Origin: Comamonas sp. lk
GTDB lineage: Bacteria > Pseudomonadota > Gammaproteobacteria > Burkholderiales > Burkholderiaceae_C
Assembly (NCBI GenBank): GCA_945860595.1
Contig: CAMAQV010000011.1
Location: forward strand, 1 to 64,000
Direction: 5' to 3'
Length of the DNA stretch: 64,000 nucleotides
Shown here: positions 1 to 8,081 of the stretch, piece after piece
How positions within the stretch are numbered: position 1 is the stretch's first letter
Layout of the letters: the number at the start of each line of letters is the position of its first letter
Program-made: the position numbers and the translations under genes
Notes under the pieces: generated by a model
Told to the model about the DNA's origin: nothing
The model's database searches: none
Seen by the model: the letters and a program-made list of their open reading frames with translations, nothing else

Positions 1-417
1 CTGGCGCACATGGTGGTCAAGCTGGCCGAATCCGGCACAGCCAAGACCAAGTTTGTCTACGCGGATGAAGACACGCTGTGGGAGAAGATGCACGCGATTG
101 CCACCAAGGTGTACGGCGCGGCGGATATTTCTGCGGACGCGGCCGTCAAGGCCAAGATTGCCAAGCTGCAAACCGACGGTTACGGCCACTATCCGGTGTG
201 TGTGGCCAAGACGCAGTACTCGTTCTCGACCGATCCCAAGCTGCGCGCTGCGCCATCGGGCCACATGGTGAATGTGCGCGAGGTGCGCTTGTCTGCCGGA
301 GCCGAGTTTGTGGTGATGATTTGCGGCGACATCATGACCATGCCGGGGCTGCCCAAGGAGCCCGCGTCGATGCGCATTGACATCGACGACGAGGGCAAGA
401 TCTCGGGCTTGTTCTAA
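1..417 (+). CDS. fhs: Formate--tetrahydrofolate ligase, C-terminal part (5' end outside window)
   Basis: The reading frame is open from base 1 and ends at TAA 415-417, so only the last 138 codons are present. The segment matches the C-terminus of formate--tetrahydrofolate ligase, including the region QTDGYGHYPVCVAKTQYSFS and the ending near GDIMTMPGLPKEP. The enzyme makes 10-formyl-THF from formate, THF and ATP in the cytosol. Its stop overlaps the stop of the convergent methionine synthase-like gene by 4 bases. It may be relevant that an oxalate/formyl-CoA operon, which yields formate, lies about 24 kb away. The identification is firm; only the start is missing. Confidence 0.93.
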   Translation: MAHMVVKLAESGTAKTKFVYADEDTLWEKMHAIATKVYGAADISADAAVKAKIAKLQTDGYGHYPVCVAKTQYSFSTDPKLRAAPSGHMVNVREVRLSAGAEFVVMICGDIMTMPGLPKEPASMRIDIDDEGKISGLF

Positions 418-1451
418 GCGAGGCGCTGGCGGGCCAGCGCCGCGCCCTGGGCCAGGGCGCGGAGTTTGGCTTCCGCCACGGCGCGGCTCATGGGTGCCAG
501 GCCGCAGTTGGTGCAAGGGAACAAGCGGTCCTTGGCCACAAATTGCAAGGCGCGGCCGATGGTGTCGGCGATTTCCTGCGGGGTCTCGATGGCCTCGCTG
601 GCCACATCAATCACGCCTACCATCACGTCTTTGCCTTGGAGTAAAGCGATTAAATCCATAGGCACGCGGGAGTGGAAGCATTCCAAGCTGACTTGCTGGA
701 TGCTGCTTGTGGCTAATGCAGGAAACACTTTTTCATACTGACGCCACTCTTGGCCCAGGGACGTTTTCCAGTCGTTGTTGGCCTGGATGCCGTAGCCGTA
801 GCAAATGTGCACGGCAGTCGTACAGGTAAGGCCCTGCGCGGCGCGCTCCAGCGCCTGCACGCCCCAGTCAGCAGCGTCTTCGCCGTAGACATTGAAGGCC
901 GGTTCGTCAAACTGGATGATGTCCACGCCATCGGCCTGTAAGGCCAGCGCTTCCTGGTTCAGTAAAGCCGCGAAAGCCATAGCCATCTGGATGCGCCCGG
1001 CCTTATCGCCGCCGTAAAAGCGGTCGGCCACGGTATCCACAATCGTCATCGGACCGGGCAAGGTGAATTTGATCTTTTTGTTCGTGTGGGCGCGCAGCAG
1101 TTGCGCTTCCATGGCGTGGACCCGGCCTTTCAGGGTGAGCGGTCCTACCACCTGCGGCACCATGGCGTCGTAGCGGTTGTCGCGTATGCCCATCTTGACC
1201 TTGTTGTCGAAGTCAATGCCGCCGACCTGCTCCAAAAAACCGTGTACGAAGTGCTGTCGCGCTTGCTCACCGTCACCGATGATGTCCAGTCCGGCGTCTT
1301 CTTGCATCTTGATCCACAGCAGCGTGGCATCGGCCTTGGCTTGCAGCAGCGCGTCGCCGCTGGCCTTCCATTGCGGCCAGAGTTTTTGCGTCTCGGCCAG
1401 CCATTCGGGCTTGGGCAGACTGCCCGCGATACAGGTGGAAAACAAGGGCAT
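414..1451 (-). CDS. Core MetE-like cobalamin-independent-type methionine synthase
   Basis: This 345-residue protein corresponds to the C-terminal catalytic half of MetE (the full enzyme has about 750 residues). The four zinc ligands of MetE are recognisable: H215 and C217 in AVHICYG, E257 in SLECFH, and C316 in CTNCGL. It should transfer a methyl group to the thiol of homocysteine, but short MetE homologues often use donors other than methyl-THF-glutamate, so the donor is unknown. I chose ATG 1449-1451 over the ATG at 1493 because a GGAG lies 8 bases upstream and the protein then begins MPLFSTCIAGSLPKP, as in the family. It is convergent with fhs (4-base overlap) and downstream of rcnA. No DUF1852 partner gene is adjacent. 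Confidence 0.85.
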   Translation of the reverse strand: MPLFSTCIAGSLPKPEWLAETQKLWPQWKASGDALLQAKADATLLWIKMQEDAGLDIIGDGEQARQHFVHGFLEQVGGIDFDNKVKMGIRDNRYDAMVPQVVGPLTLKGRVHAMEAQLLRAHTNKKIKFTLPGPMTIVDTVADRFYGGDKAGRIQMAMAFAALLNQEALALQADGVDIIQFDEPAFNVYGEDAADWGVQALERAAQGLTCTTAVHICYGYGIQANNDWKTSLGQEWRQYEKVFPALATSSIQQVSLECFHSRVPMDLIALLQGKDVMVGVIDVASEAIETPQEIADTIGRALQFVAKDRLFPCTNCGLAPMSRAVAEAKLRALAQGAALARQRLA

Positions 1452-1513
1452 GGACAACTCCGTGGTGGGCCGCGCAAAAGGGCGCGGGGCCATGCTAACG
1501 GGTTTTGCCGCCC

Positions 1514-2341
1514 TCAGGCGGCGGTAATGCGCAAGGCCGATTGCACGCCCATGAAGCCGCCGACCAGAACCATCAGCCCGCCCGACAGATAGGGCGCGCG
1601 GCGCGCCCAGTCGCCCAGCTTGGATCCCTGGCGCCCCAGATGCGCCGCACCCCAGGCCGCCGCAACCCCCACGCTGACCATAGAAAGCGCCAAGCCCAAG
1701 CTGAAGGAAGCCACCATCACCGCGCCCAGCGAAAACTGCTTGAGGTTCAGGCAGATCAGCAAAATGGTCACGGAGGCCGGGCAGGGCACCAGCCCGCCGG
1801 TGACGCCGAACAGCGCGATTTGGGTGTTGGTAATGGGCTGGCCCTGGAAGTGCTGGGCGATATCCCGGGCATGCGCCCGTTCATGGGCGTCCTGGTATTC
1901 CACCGACTGGGTAGCCTGTCCGTGGTCGTGTCCGTGGTCGTGGTCGTGTCCGTGGTCGTGGTCGTGCTGGCCCAGCGCAAAGGCTTGGGCGGCGCGGTTA
2001 TCCAGGCGGGTTCTGTGGAGCATCCAAAATCCCACGCCAACCACGATCAAAGAGGACATCAGCAGCAAGTAGGGTTCCGCCTGTTCTGCCAGCACGGCGT
2101 TGCCGAACGTCAGCGCAAGTGCAGCGATGAGCCACACGACGATCGAGTGCGACAAGGCTGCACACAGGCCTAGCAGGGCCGCCTGACCCGGCGTGCCCTT
2201 GATGGCGACGATGAATGCGGCCATCAGCGTTTTGGAGTGTCCGGGCTCCAATCCATGCAGGGCGCCGATCAAAATAGCTGTGGGAATAAACAGCCACAAA
2301 TGGGTCGAACCTTGTTGGATCAGTTCGGCTATGGGGGGCAT
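1514..2341 (-). CDS. rcnA: Nickel/cobalt efflux transporter RcnA
   Basis: This 275-residue inner-membrane protein of the NicO/RcnA family exports Ni2+ and Co2+. The N-terminus FIPTAILIGALHGLEPGHSK carries the signature HGLEPGHS. The central loop holds a histidine/aspartate-rich stretch (HDHDHGHDHDHGHDHG), the expected metal-binding region between membrane segments, followed by GLVPCPASVTILL in the second half. The frame extends to a GTG at 2374, but ATG 2339-2341 gives MPPIAELIQQGSTHLWLFIP, which aligns with the E. coli start; neither start has a strong Shine-Dalgarno. No RcnR-type repressor gene is adjacent. Confidence 0.92.
   Translation of the reverse strand: MPPIAELIQQGSTHLWLFIPTAILIGALHGLEPGHSKTLMAAFIVAIKGTPGQAALLGLCAALSHSIVVWLIAALALTFGNAVLAEQAEPYLLLMSSLIVVGVGFWMLHRTRLDNRAAQAFALGQHDHDHGHDHDHGHDHGQATQSVEYQDAHERAHARDIAQHFQGQPITNTQIALFGVTGGLVPCPASVTILLICLNLKQFSLGAVMVASFSLGLALSMVSVGVAAAWGAAHLGRQGSKLGDWARRAPYLSGGLMVLVGGFMGVQSALRITAA
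1919..1968 (-). repeat. Short tandem repeat encoding the RcnA His/Asp/Gly loop
   Basis: Reading the plus strand, the units gtggtcgtg and tccgtggtcgtg recur several times; on the minus strand they encode alternating HDHDHG and HDHG units of the RcnA metal-binding loop. All copies stay in frame. Such runs commonly vary in copy number by slippage, so the loop length may differ between strains. The edges are approximate. Confidence 0.75.
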
Positions 2342-2529
2342 GGTGGGGTGGGGTATTCGTGTCGTTGCCAGCACACGTGCAGCCGGTCACTGCATCATAC
2401 GCATTGGACGTCGATCTCTCTATAGCCACCAAATTAATAAGGATCCTGCAAACCTTCCTGAAGGATTAGAATTTGCATAGCTTTACGGCTACCCACCCTT
2501 AGTTCTCAATCCAACGGAGTTCACCCTTC

Positions 2530-3669
2530 ATGAAAAAAAATCTGATCGCTATCGCAGCGCTGACTCTGTCAGCCGGATTCTCGATGGCCCAAACCGTGGT
2601 CACCATCGCCCACGTCGGCCCCACCAGCGGCGGTATCGCCCACCTGGGTAAAGACAATGAAAACGGTGCCATCATGGCGGTGGAAGAGTTGAATGCAGCC
2701 GGTGTGACCATCGGAGGCAAAAAAGTCACCCTCAAGCTGATGACTGAAGATGATGCAGCCGATCCCAAGCAGGGCACTGCAGTTGCGCAAAAGCTGGTGG
2801 ACGCCAACGTCTCCGGCGTGGTTGGCCACCTGAATTCGGGTACCTCGATCCCCGCTTCCAAAATCTACAGCGACGCGGGCATTCCCCAGATTTCGCCCTC
2901 CGCCACCAACCCCAAGTACACCCGCCAGGGCTTCAAAACTACCTTCCGCGTGGTGGCTGATGACACCCAATTAGGTGGAACGCTGGGCAAATACGCCGTT
3001 AACACCCTTAAAGGTAAGTCCATTGCCGTGATCGACGACCGTACGGCTTATGGACAAGGCGTAGCGGAAGAGTTCAGCAAAGCGGTGAAGGCGGCTGGTG
3101 GCAACATCGTTGCCCAGGAGTTCACCACTGACAAGGCGACTGACTTCAACGCCATCCTGACCTCGATCAAAGGCAAGAAGCCGGACGTCGTGTTCTTCGG
3201 CGGAATGGACGCTGTAGCCGGTCCGATGCTACGCCAGATGAAATCGCTTGGTATAAGCGCCAAGTTCATGGGCGGCGACGGCATCTGCTCTGCTGAGCTG
3301 GTCAAGCTCGCAGGTGACGCGGTGTCTGACGATCAAGTGTTCTGTGCGGAAGCCGGTGGTGTCGAAAAGGGTAGCAAATTTGAAGCCGCCAAGGCTGATT
3401 TCGAGAAGAAATTCAAAGCCAAGTTTGGCGTTGAAGTTCAGGTGTACGCCCCTTACGTGTATGACAGCGTGCGGATCATGGTTGCTGCCATGGTCAAGGC
3501 CGGTTCGTCCGACCCCGCCAAGTACCTGCCAGTTTTGGCTGCGACCAAAGACTTCCAGGGCGTGACTGGCGCTATCTCCTTTGACAATAAAGGCGACGTG
3601 CTAAATGGTGCCCTGACCATGCAAACCATCAAAGGTGGCAAACTGCAGGTGTTGTCTGTGATCCGATAA
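2530..3669 (+). CDS. Branched-chain amino acid ABC transporter substrate-binding protein (LivJ/LivK type)
   Basis: This 379-residue periplasmic binding protein of type I fold (Peripla_BP_6) has a clear Sec signal peptide (MKKNLIAIAALTLSAGFSMA, cleavage near residue 20), then VVTIAHVGPTSGGIAHLGKDN and the GVVGHLNSGTSIPAS segment typical of Leu/Ile/Val receptors. It would deliver branched-chain or related amino acids to a LivHMGF permease. No permease or ATPase gene is next to it; the only LivHMGF set in the window (45212-48562) has its own receptor. ATG 2530 follows CGGAG at a good distance. A strong intrinsic terminator follows at 3691-3721, so it is probably monocistronic. Confidence 0.9.
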   Translation: MKKNLIAIAALTLSAGFSMAQTVVTIAHVGPTSGGIAHLGKDNENGAIMAVEELNAAGVTIGGKKVTLKLMTEDDAADPKQGTAVAQKLVDANVSGVVGHLNSGTSIPASKIYSDAGIPQISPSATNPKYTRQGFKTTFRVVADDTQLGGTLGKYAVNTLKGKSIAVIDDRTAYGQGVAEEFSKAVKAAGGNIVAQEFTTDKATDFNAILTSIKGKKPDVVFFGGMDAVAGPMLRQMKSLGISAKFMGGDGICSAELVKLAGDAVSDDQVFCAEAGGVEKGSKFEAAKADFEKKFKAKFGVEVQVYAPYVYDSVRIMVAAMVKAGSSDPAKYLPVLAATKDFQGVTGAISFDNKGDVLNGALTMQTIKGGKLQVLSVIR

Positions 3670-3690
3670 TCACGGTCATTCGCTTCCCAA

Positions 3691-3721
3691 AAAACGCGCC
3701 CTCATCCGGCGCGTTTTTTTT
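3691..3721 (+). terminator. Rho-independent terminator after the LivJ-like gene
   Basis: An 8-bp stem (AACGCGCC 3693-3700 pairing with GGCGCGTT 3708-3715) with a 7-base loop runs straight into eight T residues (3714-3721). It lies 22 bases after the stop codon of the binding-protein gene. Confidence 0.92.
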
Positions 3722-3768
3722 CGCTCCCAGTTTGTTCCACCGCCTATGACGCCCGCGTCCAAGCCCGT

Positions 3769-4479
3769 TCAGGGATTGAGCGCCCGGCAACGGGCAATAT
3801 CACACGCAGTGGGAAGCGCAGCGCGGTATTCCACACCTTTGGGCAGGCTGACCCCGCCCCGTATCAGGCAGCTCTGGCCCTGCGGGTTGCTGTAGTACGA
3901 GGTCACGTCCACGCAGCGCCGCGAGTGGGCCATCAGGCCGAAAAAATGCCCCATTTCATGGGAAATTACCATTTGCAGTGTCACGCGCCCGGCTTGCGGG
4001 TTGACTCTTTCCAGCATTAAAAAAGCGCCAGGCCCCAGCCAAAGCGTGCGCTGACCCAGATCGGCCAGGCCGAAATTGTTGCGGCTTCCCGTTTGGCTCC
4101 ATTGCACCCGAATCGCGTCGCGGACTTCGGTGCCTGCATCCGCCTGTGGGACGACCCGCGCACGGATGCCGCACTCCGACCAGGCAGTGGCCGCCTTGTC
4201 CAAGGCCCCCAGGACCGCCGCGCTATCAAACCAAAGCGGGGCGGAGCTGTGTTCGTAGACAAAAACCAGCTGCGGGGCGATGGCTGCGCGGTCGCTGCCG
4301 TCGCCCCAGGTGCTGATCTCACCCGGAAGGCATTGGGCGATTTCCTGTTTGCGCAGCTCTATACCCGCGGGCTGGTTCATGGCGCTTGATGGTGTTTGCG
4401 CGGTGCTGCTGAGGCTCCCGCACAGGAGGCAGGCCGCTGCAAGCAGCCGCTTGCCACACCGCAGACGCCACCATCTCAT
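3769..4479 (-). CDS. Exported zinc metalloprotease-like protein (zincin/matrixin-like)
   Basis: This 236-residue protein has an N-terminal hydrophobic export signal (about residues 8-28). Near the C-terminus it carries H174-E175-M-G-H178-F-F-G181-L-M-A-H185, a zincin site resembling the metzincin consensus HExxHxxGxxH, except that the third histidine is one residue later than usual. Several cysteines after the site (C189, C204) may form disulfides. It would act outside the cytoplasm; the substrate is unknown. Its ATG 4477-4479 overlaps the stop of the upstream 43-residue membrane peptide (ATGA), so the two are likely translated together. The zincin fold is well supported; catalytic activity is inferred. 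Confidence 0.75.
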   Translation of the reverse strand: MRWWRLRCGKRLLAAACLLCGSLSSTAQTPSSAMNQPAGIELRKQEIAQCLPGEISTWGDGSDRAAIAPQLVFVYEHSSAPLWFDSAAVLGALDKAATAWSECGIRARVVPQADAGTEVRDAIRVQWSQTGSRNNFGLADLGQRTLWLGPGAFLMLERVNPQAGRVTLQMVISHEMGHFFGLMAHSRRCVDVTSYYSNPQGQSCLIRGGVSLPKGVEYRAALPTACDIARCRALNP

Positions 4480-4607
4480 GGTGGCTGTTCGGTATCAGTC
4501 TGCTGGGCTGCTTCGCGCCTGCGCTTCTCTTGTTTCAAATCATGAAACTGATGGGCGGCAAATACGAACACCAACAAGAACACGCCAAGCTCAATCCAAA
4601 TCCCCAT
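4476..4607 (-). CDS. Small single-span membrane protein, 43 residues
   Basis: From ATG 4605-4607 this encodes MGIWIELGVFLLVFVFAAHQ followed by a basic, charged tail (FHDLKQEKRRREAAQQ). It is one N-terminal transmembrane helix with a cytoplasmic-type positive tail. Its stop overlaps the start of the zincin gene by 4 bases (ATGA). It starts 14 bases after the stop codon of the upstream methyltransferase-like gene, so the three form a tight minus-strand unit. The frame also continues upstream to 4724, but that part overlaps the methyltransferase gene and is low-complexity Arg/Pro-rich. No function is assigned; positional coupling suggests a partner of the zincin or of envelope quality control. 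Confidence 0.6.
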   Translation of the reverse strand: MGIWIELGVFLLVFVFAAHQFHDLKQEKRRREAAQQTDTEQPP

Positions 4608-4621
4608 GGTGCAGGCCCTGG

Positions 4622-5434
4622 CTATGGCTTGACAAAGCGCAGCGTGAAGCGGTCGCTCTCGCCGATCGCGCGGTATTTCTCGCGGTCTTTGTCTTTGAGA
4701 CGGTAGGTGGGTGGCAGTGTCCACACGCCTTCGGGATGGTCTTTGGTGTCCAGCGGGTTGGCGTTGACTTCGGAGCGGCCATCGAGCCGGAAGCCGGCTT
4801 GCTCAATCAGTTGTATCGCCAGGTCTTCGCGCACATAGCCATTGGCCATCTGTTCGGCCTGGGTCTGGTCGCTTCGTCCCCGGTGGTCGACGATGCCCAA
4901 CACGCCGCCAGGCTTGAGCGCCGCATAAAAGGCGCGCAGCGACTCTTGCAGTTCGCCCTGGTCCATCCAGTTGTGCAGGTTGCGAAAACTGATCACGAAG
5001 TCGGCGCTGCTGGCTGGGGCGATGGGGTGGCGGTCGGCGCGGAATTGGGTAACGATAACTTTGCCGTACAGCGCCGGTTCAGCTTTCAGGCGTTGTAAAA
5101 ATTTCTGGTGGTCTGGCAGGTACTGCGGCAGCGAGTCGTCCCGGTTGGCGGCGATGTACACGCCTTTTTGCTGCAACCACGGGGCCAGAATTTCCATGTA
5201 AAAGCCACCGCTTCCGGGCAAGATCTCGACCACCGTGCTGTCCTGCCGCACGCCGAAAAAAGCCAGGGTCTGTGCGGGATGGCGGTAGGCATCGCGCGCC
5301 ACATTGCCGGGCGAACGGTGCGCAGCAGACAGCATGGGGGCAAAGTCTTCCACGACGGTCTGGGCCGATACCAGGCCGGGCAGCAAGGCCAGCACGGAAA
5401 CAAGCCAGAGTGCGGTGCGCGAGAGGAGATGCAT
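4622..5434 (-). CDS. Class I SAM-dependent methyltransferase-like protein with signal peptide
   Basis: This 270-residue protein begins with a classic signal peptide (MHLLSRTALWLVSVLALLPG, predicted cleavage after VSA at residue 24). A Rossmann methyltransferase core follows: motif I VVEILPGSGGFYMEIL (about residues 68-83), then DFVISFRNLHNWMDQG, LKPGGVLGIVDHRG and a C-terminal TLRFVKP strand. I chose ATG 5432-5434 over the farther start at 5563 because only it puts the signal peptide at the N-terminus and a GAGG motif lies about 8 bases upstream. The export signal is odd for an enzyme needing cytosolic SAM; similar exported methyltransferase-like proteins occur in proteobacteria but their reaction is unknown. 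It heads the unit with the small membrane protein and the zincin. Confidence 0.78.
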   Translation of the reverse strand: MHLLSRTALWLVSVLALLPGLVSAQTVVEDFAPMLSAAHRSPGNVARDAYRHPAQTLAFFGVRQDSTVVEILPGSGGFYMEILAPWLQQKGVYIAANRDDSLPQYLPDHQKFLQRLKAEPALYGKVIVTQFRADRHPIAPASSADFVISFRNLHNWMDQGELQESLRAFYAALKPGGVLGIVDHRGRSDQTQAEQMANGYVREDLAIQLIEQAGFRLDGRSEVNANPLDTKDHPEGVWTLPPTYRLKDKDREKYRAIGESDRFTLRFVKP

Positions 5435-5570
5435 AGCGGGCCTCGTGAAATCGCCAGCATGGCGGGGTGGTGCGTGCATCGTAATGGAAGCGGGCAGCCT
5501 GCGCCCATGGCATTGCAGGGCGGTACACTGAACCGGAGCACGCTGTCCGAATCCGCCAATCAACCCTTAC

Positions 5571-6491
5571 ATGCCCGACAACCACAACCCGGCCCGGGGC
5601 ATTTTGTTTTTGTGCCTGGGCGTGTTCGTGTTCTCGGCGCAGGATGCCATCATTAAACAAGTCAGTGGGGGTTACCCCCTGACCGAGGTGGTATTTATCC
5701 GCTCCTGCGTAGCCGGTCCGATCTTGTTGTTCATGGTTCAACGCGAAAGCGGCTGGCGCTCCATTTTTGCCACCCGACTGGGCACGCTCACCTTGCGCGC
5801 CATCATCATGTTTGGCGCCTATACCGCGTACTACATGGCTTTCCCGGCATTACCGCTGGCGGACGCTGTAGCGCTGTATTTCACCGTTCCCCTGTTTGTG
5901 ACCGCGCTGGCTGCACCGCTGCTGGGGGAGCACACGCCTTGGAAGGCGTGGGCCGCGGTCTTGCTGGGCTTTGGCGGGGTCATGGTGATGCTGCAACCCG
6001 GCAGCGGTCTGTTCGAGCCTGCGGCCTTGCTGTCGCTGGCCGCCGCCGCCCTTTACGGTTTGGCTATGTTAATGGCCCGCAAATTTGGCGATAGCCTGTC
6101 GGCGGCGGTGATGGCCTTCTACCAAAACGCCTTCTTTTTAATCGGTGCCGGTGTCGTGGCGCTGGTCTTACAGCAACTCGGCGTGGTCAGCGCGGCGCAT
6201 CCCAGCGTGGAGTTTGTGGTGCGCCCCTGGGTTACACCCACGCTGGGGGACGGGCTGTTGATTGCCACCTGTGGCGTGGTGGCCTCTGCGGGCATGCTGT
6301 TTTTGACCAATGCCTACCGCGTGGCCCGCGCCAGCACCGTGACCGCTTTTGAATACACCGGCATTTTGTGGGCGCCGCTGTGGGGCTTTTTGTTCTTTTC
6401 CGAAGTGCCGCGCGCTACCACGGTGGCGGGTGCGGCCATCATCATCGTGGCCGGATTGCTGGCCTTGCGGATGGCGCGGGGCGATGACTGA
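5571..6491 (+). CDS. DMT-family (EamA) transporter
   Basis: A 306-residue polytopic inner-membrane protein with about ten predicted helices in two EamA repeats (the first starting at GILFLCLGVFVFSAQDAIIK, the second near LSLAAAALYGLAMLMARKFG). Family members export metabolites or amino acids, or salvage S-adenosylmethionine or nucleosides; the substrate cannot be told from sequence. It is divergent from the methyltransferase-like gene, with about 135 bases between the chosen starts. Confidence 0.85.
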   Translation: MPDNHNPARGILFLCLGVFVFSAQDAIIKQVSGGYPLTEVVFIRSCVAGPILLFMVQRESGWRSIFATRLGTLTLRAIIMFGAYTAYYMAFPALPLADAVALYFTVPLFVTALAAPLLGEHTPWKAWAAVLLGFGGVMVMLQPGSGLFEPAALLSLAAAALYGLAMLMARKFGDSLSAAVMAFYQNAFFLIGAGVVALVLQQLGVVSAAHPSVEFVVRPWVTPTLGDGLLIATCGVVASAGMLFLTNAYRVARASTVTAFEYTGILWAPLWGFLFFSEVPRATTVAGAAIIIVAGLLALRMARGDD

Positions 6492-6673
6492 ACAGACATG
6501 TGCAGCAGTGGCGAGCGCGAGTCTCTTATGATGGACTTGCGGGGCGTCTACGCGCTGCGTGGCAAACCCTTGTTTTTTTGGAGAACCATGAACGATTTGT
6601 GCTCCGATGGCGTTCGCGCCTGCGCCCGGCTGCAGGGCCATTGCGGCCCACTGCGGACCGGTGGGAGCGGGTC

Positions 6674-7021
6674 GTGGCAATAGGCTACAAAACCATGCCG
6701 CCGCAGCCGCCGGACTACGGCACTGGCCCGGCTGTGCTGGAATTTGGTGTGGACTGGTGCAGCTACTGCCGGGGTGCGCAAGACGCGATTGGCAATGTTC
6801 TGGGCGGGGTTGTCGGACTGGCGCATTACCGCATCGAGGATGGCCCGGGACGCCCGCTGGGCCGGGCCTTCAAGATCAAACGCTGGCCGACATTGGTTTT
6901 TCTGCATGATGGTCGTGAAGTCGAGCGCCTGGTGCGCCCGGTAGGTACCGATGCAATCCGCCAGGCATTGGACAAGACCTTGCATCCGCCACTTCCTGAT
7001 CCGGTTCCGGCCAGAAGCTGA
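6674..7021 (+). CDS. Thioredoxin-fold protein with WCxxC motif
   Basis: A thioredoxin domain of about 115 residues: AVLEFGVDWCSYCRGAQDAI holds the redox-active pair (WCSYC), and FKIKRWPTLVFLHDG carries the cis-proline of the fold. There is no signal peptide, so it is probably a cytosolic disulfide reductase or a redox sensor-like protein. The start is uncertain: the frame is open from 6500, but GTG 6674 has GGGAG six bases upstream and is preferred; ATG 6695 is an alternative. An ATG with a good ribosome site at 6588 lies in another frame and leads only to a short peptide, so an ancestral frameshift in the N-terminus cannot be excluded. Confidence 0.7.
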   Translation: MAIGYKTMPPQPPDYGTGPAVLEFGVDWCSYCRGAQDAIGNVLGGVVGLAHYRIEDGPGRPLGRAFKIKRWPTLVFLHDGREVERLVRPVGTDAIRQALDKTLHPPLPDPVPARS

Positions 7022-7037
7022 ACGGGCGTAGCGGGCC

Positions 7038-7358
7038 GTGCGCGAAGCCCACCATGTGTATGTGGTTGAGTTGGACCCCGAGGTTTTGCGGCAGGCGCGC
7101 TTTCGCAAAAGTAACCCGAGCTATGTAGACGGCATGCCCTGCGTGTACGTGGGCATGACCGGGTTGGATCCAGACCTGCGGTTTGACAAGCACAAAGCCG
7201 GTATCCAAGCCAACCGCTATGTGCAGCGCTTTGGTCTGCACCTGCGCCCGGATTTGTACGCCCATCTCAACCCCATGCCCTATGGCGACGCGCAGTACAT
7301 GGAAGTGGACCTGGCTATCCGATTGCGCCAGGAGGGCTACGGGGTCTGGCAGGCCTGA
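7038..7358 (+). CDS. GIY-YIG-like small protein
   Basis: A 106-residue protein with a GIY-YIG-like pattern: HHVYVVEL at the N-terminus, then PCVYVGMTGLDPDLRFDKHKAG (the YIG-like strand followed by the R...H segment), and MEVDLAIRLRQEGYGVW at the end, like the C-terminal helix and strand of that family. The classical GIY and YIG residues are only partly kept (VYV and VYV), so nuclease activity is doubtful. It starts at GTG 7038 with a weak ribosome site, 16 bases after the thioredoxin-like gene, and is probably cotranscribed with it. Function unknown. Confidence 0.6.
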   Translation: MREAHHVYVVELDPEVLRQARFRKSNPSYVDGMPCVYVGMTGLDPDLRFDKHKAGIQANRYVQRFGLHLRPDLYAHLNPMPYGDAQYMEVDLAIRLRQEGYGVWQA

Positions 7359-7385
7359 AGCCTGCCGCGCGGCCCTGAAGCTGCC

Positions 7386-8024
7386 TTACTTGGTGCCGAA
7401 GATCCGGTCGCCCGCGTCACCCAGGCCCGGCATGATGTAGCCGTGGTCGTTGAGTTCACGGTCAATTGCGGCGGTGTAAATATGCACATCCGGATGGGCA
7501 CTGCGCATGGCGGCAATGCCTTCGGGGCAGGTCAGCAGGCACATGAACTTGATCGAGCGCGGATGGGTTTTTTTAATCCGGGTGATTGCCGCTACTGCGG
7601 AGTTGCCTGTCGCCAGCATGGGGTCCACCACGATGGCTTCGCGCTCTTCCATGTTTTGCGGTACTTTGAAAAAATATTCCACCGGTTGCAGTGTGTTCGG
7701 GTCACGGTACATGCCGATGTGGCCGACCCGGGCACCGGGTACGACCTGCAGCATGCCATCCAGAATGCCCGTGCCTGCGCGTAGGATGCTGATGAGCGCC
7801 AGCTTTTTGCCATCAATAGTCGGCGCGCGCATGGCTTCCATCGGCGTCTCAATGTCGATGTACGTCACTTCCATGTCCCGCGTGACCTCGTAGGCCATCA
7901 GCATGGACAGCTCGTTGAGCAAACGCCGAAAGCTGCTGGTGCTGGCGTCTTTGCGCCGCATCAGCGTCAGCTTGTGCTGAACCAACGGGTGGGTGATGTG
8001 GTGGACGAAGGGATCAGCATGCAT
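7386..8024 (-). CDS. upp: Uracil phosphoribosyltransferase
   Basis: A 212-residue cytosolic enzyme that converts uracil and PRPP to UMP in pyrimidine salvage. The N-terminal [18 protein letters not shown], the flexible-loop region, the PRPP-binding signature [16 protein letters not shown] and the uracil-binding end [17 protein letters not shown] are all present, and the length fits the family. It starts at ATG 8022-8024. It shares strand with, but lies downstream of, zwf. Confidence 0.96.
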   Translation of the reverse strand: MHADPFVHHITHPLVQHKLTLMRRKDASTSSFRRLLNELSMLMAYEVTRDMEVTYIDIETPMEAMRAPTIDGKKLALISILRAGTGILDGMLQVVPGARVGHIGMYRDPNTLQPVEYFFKVPQNMEEREAIVVDPMLATGNSAVAAITRIKKTHPRSIKFMCLLTCPEGIAAMRSAHPDVHIYTAAIDRELNDHGYIMPGLGDAGDRIFGTK

Positions 8025-8081
8025 GGGACTACTCGCAATGGGGTGGTGAGCCCCATTATCCCTAGACTGCCCCGGACTTAC

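Noticed and set aside
1919..1968. Possible CRISPR-like or regulatory repeat
   Set aside because: The repeat is in frame inside rcnA and encodes the His/Asp-rich metal loop; there are no spacers.
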